From assembly GCA_025345505.1 (NCBI GenBank), contig JANVCC010000072.1, positions 1,204,840 through 1,268,839 of the forward strand: a stretch of DNA of 64,000 nt, given 5' to 3'. The first letter of the stretch is position 1, and every line of letters begins with the position of its first letter. Below are positions 1-40,680 of this stretch, piece by piece. The notes under the pieces are model-generated. The model worked only from the letters and a program-made list of their open reading frames with translations, did no database searches and had not been told where the DNA came from. Source of the DNA: Todiramphus chloris collaris. Its lineage: Eukaryota > Chordata > Aves > Coraciiformes > Alcedinidae. Made by a program: the position numbers and the translations under genes.

Positions 1-29999
<29,999 letters not shown>

Positions 30000-30275
30000 T
30001 TAAGAAGATGAAAAACATTGTGGAAGAGTTAATCATGGAAATGATGTCCATGATCAAAGTATCTCTGACCTGAAGATTGATTGTAGTGCAACGCAATGGG
30101 TTTGAAATAGATCATTTTTTGTATTGTGTGCTATTAAGCTTTATTTTTGTGTATTTACACATTTTTTTTTTAGTTGTGAACACTAAGTCATAGACATTTA
30201 AAAGGGAAGGTACATGAAAATAAGACAGAAGTAAACTTACTGTTGTTATTAAAATAAAATGGCTTTTGGTAAAAT
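30000..30275 (+). other. TMEM67: TMEM67 3' UTR with polyadenylation signal
   Basis: This AT-rich sequence follows the stop codon. The first canonical AATAAA is at 30253-30258, and GT-rich sequence follows at about 30310-30345, which is suitable for 3' end formation. Use of longer UTRs cannot be excluded. The end given is approximate. Confidence 0.6.
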
Positions 30276-33200
30276 ACGGACTGCTCACTTTGAGGCAATA
30301 ATTTGAGCATGCTGGTTGGCAAGAGAAGTTGTCACGTCTGTAAGTTTTCTGAAAATCCCTTAAATCTTTTTTCTCTCTTTTATGTATTTTGAGGTATAAT
30401 GTTTATCAAGCATATTTTCAGTTTTACACAGGACAGGATTTGTTCTGAATTAAGTTACTATTTCAAGAGGACTTTTTAAAGGTCACTTATTTACAGCAAC
30501 TCCAACTTGAAATTTTATCTTTACTGTGTCATTGTTTTATACTTTTCCTCTTGGAGTTTATAATTGTTTTTCTTGCGTGTGGACTACACATGACAAAGTT
30601 TCCTTGTCTTTAAGATACAGTAGTGTCACAGTGATGCAGGAAAACACATTAGTTACGACAGAGCAGAGGAGATGGTTATAGGTATTTGGGGTTTGTTCCT
30701 TATCTTCTGTCATCTGATGCGAAGCAGCCAGGGAAATACAGTAATTCTTCTGTGCTGTTTCTACAAGAGTGAAATAGAAACAGTTGTTCTTATCTTTTTA
30801 GAAGTGTTTTCACAGGTGCCTATATATATGCTCATGTACCTCTCTCTCAACTACCTGGCTTTATTATCTTTAGATATAACACAGAGACTAAATCATTTTA
30901 CCATCATTATATTTTTGGAATTTAAGCAGGTTAATAGTTATATCAACACTCATTAAAGTGTTAAGGGAGATTATGAACAGCCTTCAAAACATCTTAAAAT
31001 GAGGCATCTACCTCCCATTCTCCCCTCTGAAAAGTCTCCCTACCTTTGTAAAATTATGTTTTTCAGTAAACGGTTAAACATGAATAGTGTTTGCTCTTTT
31101 CATAGCTGTTACTTCTCTTTAGATGGTTCAGCAAAGGACTTTCACCAGCTAAAGGTCAAGGTTAGCATGCTTATTCCAAAACAGAGACTGAGGACACAGT
31201 TAGTTGGACCTAGCAGATTTCCAACGCGGACGTGCTTATCTGAGTTGAAGTAGCATTGTACTTCAGGTGTTTCTTGGCTTCACAAAGAGGAATATGTTCT
31301 CATGTTCATGCCATGTCATATCATGTCATGATACTAACCTTACAGGAACAGGGCCAGAAATCTCAGGGTGACAATTGCTCTAATTCATTTGCTTTTGCTA
31401 GTCCAAAATAGTTGTTGTTAACTGATAGGTGTCTGCCAGTAAGGCTGTAACAAGGCAAATAACTGAAGAGTTGATCTTCAGCAGGATCCCCGTTTATTTT
31501 TATGCAGTTTAGTTTCCATGTCATGTTTTCCTTACTTTTGTCTGCTTATGTGCACAGTTCTTACTTTGTTGGGGCATACTATGCCTCAAAAAGAAGGTGT
31601 GAATGCAAAACTTCCAACGGAGTGAAATGCCCACTATAGATAAAATAAAGGTGGTTGTCTTTGTAGTGAGTGTAATAATTAAAGTGGTCATCAGGTTCTG
31701 GATCTGCTAAAACAGCCAAAAATCGTATTTCCACTGAACATCACGACTGTCTGACTTGGTTAGTTGTGAAGTTTCTGTCATATTTCTTGTCAGTGCTGTG
31801 CTGGGTGCCAAAGCTATAAACTGAGCTAAGGAGCCATATGAACAGTGGTCTGCAGTAGGGCATTTCCCAGGCAAGGCTGGGCACACAGGGTATCTGTTTC
31901 TTTGCTCACTAGCTTTGCTTAGCTTAACTAAACTTAACTAAACTGTCCAAATCTTACAAGTCCTACTGAAATGCCAGCTTACAACAGGAAATAAAATCTT
32001 CCTCATGTGACTGTATTTGTTCAAGATGACTAATGTGTGACCAAAGGGGTGCAGAAAGGTGCTGTGGTCCATAAGTGAGCAGGTACGACCCTAAGGAGTA
32101 ACCCTAACACGGGTCTTTCCTTGCTGTCCAGCATCAGTACAGCGCATCGCTGGTGCTGGTAACAGACACAAGCTTTTGCACTGTGTGAATCCTGATGATG
32201 TGCTCTTAGTCATGAAGTTATTCTAGGGAACAGAACCACACATCAAACATACCTCCTCCAGAGTGGTCTGATGTATGGCCAACTTCAATCAGACTGACTA
32301 AAACGTAGTACCAGACCCGTGTCAAGCAAGGAGTGTCTGGAAGCAAAGGGAAGATGCGACTGTGCCACCTCTAGACAGAGATGTGTGCCTGTTAGTGTGG
32401 TACCAGCAGAAATGGAGATTTTTCAGCCTGTGGGCTCTCGCTTCTCTACCCTCTTCTCAGTGCTTTTGCTAACCAGGCACTCCTTGCCATGAAAAAATTG
32501 TGCTTTGAGTTTGCTTTAGATACGCCTTTAATTATCCGCTGCTCAGGAGGGCGTTTGAAAGCTCTAATGACCTTGCAATTTGCAAAAACTACTGCTGAAG
32601 GCAGCTTTTGTTACAGATAAATGTTAAACTCATCTAGAAATGCCCCGTCAGAACAGTACGGTCACTTGGCCCCCTCTTTCTCCTTGGTGCGCACACTACT
32701 CAGTCGTGTTTTATTTTTCCAGGTCATTTGTCTAAACTGTTAATATGTCAAACACAGTCAGCCTGCACGACTTAGGAAATGATTACAGGAGTCAAAAGCT
32801 TCAGGAATCCATAGCAGCTTTCCATCAGTGAACAACTTGAAACAAGTTGACTGTGCTTTTGCTTTGTTTTCCTATTGCTTGATATTTGTTCAAGAAACAG
32901 CTCTTGTGATTTTATTTCCAACTTAATGTTTTCCCTTTTTTTAATTAATACACAGCCACAGTATGTTTTTCTTGTGATGAGTGTATTTCAAGTTTCTGAA
33001 TGTTTTTATTCAGTCATATGACATTTCAACCTCTCCTGTCTGTCCCTCCAAGCAATAAAAATATTTTCAAGGATTGAAGAAGGGTTTCCTTGCATGCGTT
33101 AAATCAGTTGACCCAAGTGTACAACACACTTGTCCAACACACTTTTTGCTGCGGCGTGGGCAGCCAAGCCACATGCGGGGCGCTCTGGTTTCTGTCTGAA

Positions 33201-33400
33201 GGGGAGTGTGTGAGCAGTAGGTGACTAGAGGAGAGTGATGCTGTGATATGCTCCTATGAAAATCACGAGGAACCTGGGATGGTGGGAAGAGGTGACTATC
33301 AAACCTCTCAAAACTGGTCTCCCTCAACACTGCCTGCTTTTCCCTGCATCTCTTCTTTTGTCTAGCCAGGATCCCAGCCCTTTTCTCCTGTACCTTTTCA
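30276..33400. other. AT-rich intergenic DNA downstream of TMEM67
   Basis: About 3.1 kb with no recognised gene, RNA or repeat family. Short open frames show no family resemblance. Near 31295-31330 there is a patch of CATGTCAT-like words. Several unannotated AATAAA words could serve as distal polyadenylation sites for TMEM67. Confidence 0.5.
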
Positions 33401-35069
33401 CCATTGAAAAGCACTGTCTCTCCTGTGCCTCAAGCTGGTGCCTCCAGGTGATGCCTGCCACAGCCTCCTACTTCTCCCTGCCACCTTCAGCTGGTCCTGC
33501 CCCTGCCCTCCTTCCTGCAGGTGTGGGAGCAGGGCTCTGTGATGGGGCAGGCGCTGTCTGTCCCCGGTTCTCTGGGAAAAAGGGGAGCAAAACCTGGCAG
33601 CCAGAGGCCAAGAGAAGGTGGCCTTTGCAGGAGAATGCTGCCAAGCTGGGTGTCAATGAATGGTGTGCCAAGGTGTGCCTCGGGGTAGCCGCACAGATTC
33701 TTTGTGAAGAAGAATGAAAATCCAAACGTATTAGAAATCAGTTTAAAAGCGTTAACTCCCAACTTCTGTGTACGCCTGAAAGGAAGGAGTGAAACCAAGG
33801 CACTGGTTTTTGAGCACTAGCTTCCTCCAGCTTTGCCGCTCTTTATTGTCCACATCCCATCTCCACCCCAGCACTCCCAGTTTCCTTGTGTGACTCTTAC
33901 TGCACCACAGCAGACAGATGGCACCTGCCACAGCTGGCTTGGGAAAGCCACCATCTCCCCTGGCTGCCAAAGGGAGTGAGGCTGTGGATGTCACCCTGCA
34001 GGCAGGACGGCCAACGCACTGCCAGCTCCTGCAGGTAGGAGTGTGGAAGTGGTTCTTTGCTCTGGTGCCCATGAGGTGGGACCTGGATCCACAGTTTGGG
34101 CTGGGGATCATGGAGCTTGAAGGACATTCCCCAGGAAACCCCACAGGAGATGCATTTGCCTCTCTGTAAGATGAATGTTTCCACCTTACTCTGGTAGACC
34201 TTCAGTAAACCTTGATGGTCTGGAGCCCTGACCATCTGTATCCCTCTCAGATCCATACCGCTTTACGGATCTACTGGTGCTACTCAAGACTTGTCACCTA
34301 GTTTTCCCCAGTGAGCTCTGTCACAGAGGAGTAGCTGTAAGCCTGGCAGCCTGGGAGAGGTGAGGAAGCCCTTGGGGTTCATTAGGCAATAGTCAATGTG
34401 CAAAGCTCACCTGGGCAACAGCTCTGCAGTTTGCTGGCTCTGCAGAGACGAGGCAGCGCTGCTTTAGCTGACATTGAGAATTTCCCTTTGAACATTCAAA
34501 ACTGTTCTTTTTTTATCCTGTGAAAGCTGAGCCCACACCAGAAAATCTCCTCACAACCTGTGGTGTTCGTGGTGTCAGATACAGAGGCTATATCTAAGCA
34601 GAGAGAAGGAAACACTTGCAGAGCACTAAAGCAGCTATGCCTAGAAAACACGTTAACAATGACAAGGCAGCTCTAGATGGGTGCCTTCTGTGGTTGGAGT
34701 GGGGTGGTTTTTTGCATCAGTGCCTGCTCTTACAGCAGATACTGAATTTCCATTTTACAGCTCTGCGTCAGCGTGGCAGAAAGGCTCGTGCAGTGTGGAA
34801 GAAACTGGAATGAGAAAATATACCTGTAACCCATGGGCTCTATGACCTTTTCTCCCTGGTTTACAAGGGTGGGAAAATAATCCCCTTCAAATCATGCAAA
34901 AAATGTCTTGTTCTTCCTGAAAGTGCTGAACAGAGATATTTGCTTTTGTCTTTATCTGATCCCTGGGTGTATTGTGTCTGCCTGAGCTGGAGTTCATTTC
35001 CCCAGAGCAGCCCTCCCAGCACCCTGCTTTGCACTGGGAGCTGGAAAGGTGCCCATCACCCTGGGTTGT
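33401..35069. other. GC-richer intergenic DNA, no recognised gene
   Basis: Base composition rises here compared with the TMEM67 introns. Overlapping open frames on both strands reflect GC content and lack any domain I recognise. No CpG-dense promoter is evident. Confidence 0.5.
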
Positions 35070-35515
35070 GGCTGCTGCTGGGCAGGGCTGGCACTGCACC
35101 GAGGCTGCTCTGCCAGCGTTCCCCCTGCAGTGGGGTGGGGGGACAAGACCCTGGGAGGGGACACAGTGGGACAGCCCAAAGGGGTATTCCATACCGTGTG
35201 GTGTCAGCCTCACAATAAAAGCTAGAAAAAGGAGGAGGGGGACAGGGCATCTGCTTGACCTCCAGAGTAATCACTGCATGTTTGGAGCCCTGCGTCCTGA
35301 AAAGGGGCCAGACATCACCTGCTGATGGGCAGTAGAGAATAAATCTTTGTTTTCTTTTGCTTCCACGCACAGCTTTGCTTTGCTTTTCATTAAACTGCCT
35401 TTGTCTTAACCCACGAGTTTCATCTTATTTTCTTCCCCCTGGTTCAGCTGAGGGGAGGGGGAGTGATAGAGAAGCTTGGTGGGCATTGGCATTCAGCGAA
35501 GGTCAAACCACCACA
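35070..35515 (+). mobile_element. Second solo LTR of the same avian ERVL-type family
   Basis: This shares with the intronic LTR the GGGCAGGGCTGGCACTGCAC block, GGTATTCCATACC, an AATAAA at 35214-35219, ACCTGCTGATGGGCAGTAGA, TTAAACTGCCTTTGTCTTAA with CCCACGAG, and an end in AAACCACCACA. It is better preserved in its 3' half. A second AATAAA occurs at about 35338. No internal viral genes are present. The left boundary is uncertain. Confidence 0.8.
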
Positions 35516-36004
35516 CCAAGACAAGAAGAGCTGCATTGACCTCCCTCCCAAGCAACGAGCTCGGTATCTCCTGGAGCCTTGCCTGATCCCCCTTCCTGTC
35601 CGTGCCCCACTGGGGACAGTTGAGCTGGGACAAATGGATTTTGCTCTGTTTCCCCTGAGTCCTTTCCATGCACCATGATGGAGCTGCTGGGCCAGCTTGG
35701 GGGCCAGAACCTCCCTCCATAGCCTCTCAGAGTATGGATCCAGGCACTGGCTTCGGGGCACAGCCCCAGGCTGCCACCCCGCTGGCACTGGCCCTTCTCC
35801 TCACCTCTTCATTTCCAGGTCCTCCTGGGCCTGCAGAGCCAAACCCCCAGAAATCCTAGCAAGGGGATGCAGGAGTTATGCTGATATCTTTATGTTTAAT
35901 AACAGCTCTGCTGAAGGCTCAGTATTTATCCTGGAAGGTTGGAGCAGAGATAATGCTGGGAGAGGGACGTCTCAGCTGTTCATTTCTCCTAAAAGTGTAC
36001 AGGC

Positions 36005-36134
36005 AGAGAAAGAGAGAGAGAAAGAGAGAGAGAGGAAGGAAGGAAGGAAGGAAGGAAGGAAGGAAGGAAGGAAGGAAGGNNNNNNNNNNGAAGGAAGGAA
36101 GGAAGGAAGGAAGGAAGGAAGGAAGGAAGGAAGG
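36005..36134 (+). repeat. (AG)n then (GGAA)n microsatellite with a 10-N gap
   Basis: An AG-rich stretch at 36005-36034 passes into pure GGAA repeats to 36134. Ten N at 36080-36089 mark an assembly gap of unknown true size within the array. Apparent poly-(KEGR) or poly-(LPSF) frames across it are repeat artefacts. Confidence 0.95.
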
Positions 36135-37723
36135 AATTCAGCTGTCCTGTTTTCACAGACAGCTGCAGCTCTCATTCCTAATGCCAATCTCACTACATGT
36201 TGTTTCTCTTTGATGGCATCCTGCCTCTGCATTTGCAGAGAGCCCCCCAGCATGCTGTTTGGAAGGCAAAGCACTGAATGCCTTTGAAGTCTGGAAATTC
36301 TGTGATGGGTCCCAGGGCTTTGTGAGCATGGTGATGGCAAAGAGCCAGGTCTGAGCCTTGTGAATCGGGACCATCTGGTCTAGCAACAGAAAGAGCAGGA
36401 CCCTGCAGCGATTCTGCCTGGTTTGTCTTTGTCTGCAGCTGCAACAGCCCTGTTGTACAGGCTGGTGTCATGGAGGGTTGGCTGCTGTCAGCGGGGAAGT
36501 TTTGCTTCCTCACCACAAATACTGTGACCAAACCGCAATTTCCTCGACCTGTTCTGCTGCGTAGAGCCAGCACGATTCTCCAGTGGCTTCTTTCTGACAG
36601 CGTACAGAATGCAGAGCAATGCTTGGATGGCACACTTCTTGGAAGGAATGCTCATTGCCCATGCTCCTCAGGTGTCGAGCCAGAAGAGGCTGAGGTAATG
36701 GAGCCTCTCTTGGTGGTGTCATGCAGTGCTCTGGATTCCCCTGACCCAGCCCTCCCTATTCCCCATCACTCGTCAGCAAGGACAACGCTGTAGCAACCAT
36801 TACCAGGGACTGGCTGAGACTCATAAAGATGCAATTAAGTAGCAGACTCATTTAAATGTATCTAGATGGAGAAACAGAAAGGAGAGATCCTCTCTGGGGA
36901 ATGGCTTTTCTTTCCTCAGGCTTTCAGCTGTCTCAGCTTCGCCTTTCTCTCCAGCAGCGTTTGGCTGCGGCTTCAACTGGGAGAGCTTGATTTCAGCTTG
37001 AGTGCAGCAGGTCAAAGCATCAGTTAATAGAATCTGGGAAGGTTTGAAGTCATTGCCATGCCACCAGTGGTTATAAAAGCTGAGCTGGAAACAGCAGTGT
37101 ATAATTAGAGGAGGTGACTGTTTTCACACCCTGTCCCCGGGTATATGCTGGAGTGCAAAATCCTCGCTGCTTTTCACAGCCCTCATCAGTCTCTCAGCTC
37201 AGGGCTGGTATAGGGAGCCTGGAAGAAGAGCGAGCCAGCTCTGTGGATGCCTATGGTGGGTCATAAGCACCCCTAGAAATCATCTCAGAGCCAGGAACAT
37301 GTGGATCTAAAAGGGAAAGCAGCTTGGAGAGTTTTCATGTCACCAGGAGCCCTGGCAGGGTTTACTGCCCCACAGGGCCAGGATGGTGCTGGTGGCACCA
37401 GGTGAGGAGAAGAACAAGTGGAGGAGCCATGTCTGGGAAGAGGCGCCTGGGGCAGAGAGGCACCCAGAGGCACCAGAACAAAGCACAGGATCAGCTCAGG
37501 TCCCCCAGCTCTTCTGGCTGGTTTTCTGCACTGTGCAGGAGATCCAAGCTGTGTGCTCCTGCTCTGCAGCCCCTCTGCCGTGAGAAGAGCATGCAGTAGA
37601 GGGGAGTGCTGAGCATGTGGCATCACCACCCCCCCTGCCTGCCTGTGATCTGCCCGCCTGACATGTGCTGGGCTGGGTCAAGAGTGAAGGACCAAAGCCA
37701 AGGCAGCATGGCACACTCAGCCG

Positions 37724-37754
37724 TTATCACCCGGTGATAATGATGCTTTATCAC
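37724..37754. promoter_or_regulatory. Palindromic GATA motif pair plus a third GATA motif
   Basis: TTATCACC at 37724-37731 and GGTGATAA at 37733-37740 form an inverted repeat with a single central base. A further TTATCAC follows at 37748-37754. GATA-family factors bind TGATAA. Function is inferred from motif content only. Confidence 0.35.
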
Positions 37755-38112
37755 ATGATTTTGTATTCAGACCTTACCGAGTTCCCCTGTCCCACCAAAT
37801 ATGGCATTTCTTGAGAAAGGTGCCTGGCTGCTGCCGTCTTCAAGGTTTTCCTTGTGTCACAGAGGCTCAGGAGACACATGATACAACGTGACTAAGACCT
37901 ACTGGTCTGGTTTCTGGAGACTAGACCCACTGACATTCCTGTTTGATCCCTGGGCTCCCTTCTGGTTGTGTGGCCGGGTGCTTGGCTACCTGTGTGTGCC
38001 CAGCCAAGGGAGCCTCACGTGCTTCCCCAGGGAGCCCTGGGATCTCTGCAGTCACCCCTAGAGTGAAGGAGGGGCCTTTGGTGAACCACCAAACCTCCAA
38101 TTTCATAAACAA

Positions 38113-38205
38113 TCATAGAACCATAGAATGTTTTGGGTTGGGAGGGACTTTTCAAGATCATCAGGTCCAAACCCCCTGCCCCAGGCAGGAACAGAAACCA
38201 GTAGA
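38113..38205 (-). mobile_element. CR1 3'-end fragment (antisense)
   Basis: The + strand begins ATCATAGAACCATAGAATG and continues TTGGGTTGGGAGGGACTTTT, then AAGATCATCAGGTCCAAACC, the standard reverse complement of a CR1 3' terminus. Only about 95 bases remain. Confidence 0.9.
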
Positions 38206-39916
38206 GGGGATGTGCATTTAAATAATAAAATACTTCCCAGCCTGCTGGGTAGGTTTGTCACTGACAAGCCTAAAACTCATCCTGGAGATGTCCTGAGGAC
38301 TCGTCTCTTCCTCCCCAGGTTCATGGCCTCAGCCCAGGTCACCCCACAGGACTGGAGGCATCCCCCCAGCATGTGCCCTGGTAGCCTCAGGGCAAGCTGC
38401 ATGTTGCAGGATTTTCCCAGGAGAAGTGTCAGAAGCCCTGTGGATGGCTGGGGACAAAGCCTGATCCCTTGAAACAAGCTGTCTGCTGTGGAGAAAAGCT
38501 TCTTTTTCATCCCCAAGACTCCGTGGGAGCTGCCCCCTCCCCTGTGTCCCTGATGGTTGCTGCTGGCAGACAGCCAGGACCAGAAAGGGCACTGGGGGTC
38601 CCTGGCACGCACAAAGCAAACTCTCTGTGGGAACCCCTGCACCACCAGCGAGGTGGGGAGTGGAGAGCCCTTTCCTGCAGGGCTCCTGACGGCAGCTCTC
38701 AGTGCCCCCAAAGTGCACCGAGCCACCTCTGCAAACAAATCTGATGGCTCCCAGCAGAGTGACCACACTGGCAGCCTAAAAGTGATCTTCCCTGGCCCTC
38801 AGGAGTTTGTAACCATTAGCCCAGGGGCCAGCGGGGGCCAGTTACCCTGCTGCTCCCAAGGCATTGCTCGAGAGTTTAAAGGAAGGCTGCAAGCAATCAT
38901 AAAGCTGTCCCAAAGCTCACATCCCCCTCCAAGGTCTGCTGATGCCACAGGTCTCTGTCTCCCCCGTTGCCAAGGATTGGTTTTAGGTGGAGGAAAGGGG
39001 AACTCGCCCTGTTTGGTTTGCCTGGCGATGCTGGTGCCTGTAAATACTTCCCCCACCTCCGAAAAAAAGCCATGCCCTCTGGTTTCCTCCTTGCCACCCC
39101 ATAGCACGGGCTTTTGAACAGTTTACTCCCAAGATGTTTATTTCTGGGGGGAGCAGGGGAAGCTGTGCATGCTCCCGACGAACGAGTTCAATTTTCCTCG
39201 GGGTTTAGACACGGGTCACGAAGACCGTGCTCTCCCTCTTGTTTGCTCAGCCCCAGAGCTGTATTGACTTAAGAATATTGTCTTGCCGGTGACCTGGTAG
39301 AAAATTTAGATTTCTTTCGTAACTGGGGAGAAAAGGGAGCCTCTCAGTGCAGGCCTTTCCCGGCAGTGGCAGGGGTTTGTGCTGGGCTGCCCGCAGCCTG
39401 GCTGCCCAGGCGGGCAGCTGTGCCCAGTACCGCCGCTGGGAGCTGCACCAGCCGGGCCAGGGCAGACGGGAAGGCTCTGGGAAAGCAGGCAGCAACGCAG
39501 CGGGTAGCTCCCCGTTTGTCTCTGCCTCAGCGTGCAGGGTCAGACAAGACACAGCCTCAGAGGAGTTATTTTGGGAGGCTGAGCCAGTGCCCTGGCACCC
39601 CCCAAAGCACGGCCGAGAGCTGGCAAGGGCCATTTCACCACAGCTGCCAGGTCTGGGAGTGTGTGAAAAAGCAGGACAGAAGACACACGTCTGGAAGCTG
39701 TGAGGGCCGAGGGTGGAAGGGTGTGTTTTCTGGCACCCCTGCTTCTCTCCTGCTGCTGCTCCCAGCACCCCTGCACCGCCCACCCCGCTCCGAAACAGCC
39801 CTTTTGGCATCACGGCAGCGCACCGGGATCAAACCCATCACGCAGCAGCAGCTCTGCTCTCCAGCCAAGCTCTGCTCAGCAGGAAACTCCTCCTCACCGC
39901 TGCAGGAAGAGGAGCT

Positions 39917-39980
39917 GATGAAGCTCTGTGCTGATGAAGCTCTGTGCTGATGAAGCTCTGTGCTGATGAAGCTCTGTGCC
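39917..39980 (+). repeat. 16-bp tandem repeat, four copies
   Basis: GATGAAGCTCTGTGCT is repeated four times in exact register at 39917, 39933, 39949 and 39965, the last copy differing at its final base. It produces an artefactual repeated peptide on the minus strand. Confidence 0.95.
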
Positions 39981-40429
39981 GCTGGCCCAGTGCCTGAGGG
40001 ACAAGGAGCAGCTGACATGCCACTCTTGGACACGGCGCTGGAGGCTGCTTCGCTGTTGCCCCCAACCCCTCTCTCCTCCTAAAGCCACAAATGCACTCTT
40101 TCATCCTCTCTTAGGCCTTTTCCCCACCTTATGCATCTGCCTACCCCAAACGTGACATCCCTGCCTACCACCATACTGCAGGACACTTACTATTAAATAT
40201 AGAATATATACACACAGCATAAATATATTATAAGAAATAAGACTATAAAACTTCCCCCTGACAGGAAGTGACCTTAAATATTCACTGTTTTATTTGTTAT
40301 CATGAATTTTTTTATGTCTCGTTGCTTCAGCCCTCTCCATGCTGTGTCTTTGGTGTCTCTTATTCTTGTGCCTGTCTCAGGTCCTCCTGCTCTCCCAGCC
40401 GAGCGAGGAGTTAAAGGGGCAAAAGGACA

Positions 40430-40680
40430 GAACTGGTGATTCCAATGGAGAAAGCGTGGTCCTAATTAAACCAACTCTCCCCATAATTATCGTAAGTTAA
40501 TGTAGGTTTCATAACGTTATGCTTACAATCATCTGAGTTAAAGCTGTTATATTGTCACACATATATTTTACATATATGGTCCATATGGAATAATATGCAA
40601 ATTGCTTTGGGGCCATCAGCTTCTTATCACTGCCATCTACAGCAGATGAGATTTACTCAGGAAATACGAATTGAGGCACA
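40430..40680. promoter_or_regulatory. AT-rich, motif-dense candidate enhancer
   Basis: An AT-rich patch sits inside otherwise GC-rich DNA. It contains a perfect octamer (ATGCAAAT at 40595-40602), homeodomain-type TAATTA words (CCTAATTAAACC, CATAATTATCG), and a GATA motif (CTTATCACTG). This mix resembles developmental enhancers, but no conservation evidence is available here. Confidence 0.25.

Larger units (their letters stand above)
35516..38112. other. Intergenic DNA with microsatellite and possible regulatory motifs
   Basis: No gene recognised. It holds the GGAA array, a consensus TATA-like sequence (TATAAAAG) at 37072-37079, and three GATA motifs around 37724-37754. Open frames around 36190-36790 and 37285-37714 overlap on both strands and show no known domain. 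Confidence 0.5.

Noticed and set aside
32106..32326. Inverted ACACGGGTCT words about 210 bases apart as terminal inverted repeats of a DNA transposon
   Set aside because: Only about 10 bases match, similarity stops on both sides and no target duplication is evident. Chance is sufficient.
35697..36340. Frames of about 110-196 codons across the GGAA array on both strands
   Set aside because: They read through a microsatellite and an N gap. The repeating KEGR and LPSF peptides are artefacts.
38277..39950. Frames of 140-194 codons on both strands in GC-rich intergenic DNA
   Set aside because: They overlap on opposite strands, have unbiased composition and match no protein family I know. They are consistent with low stop-codon frequency at high GC.
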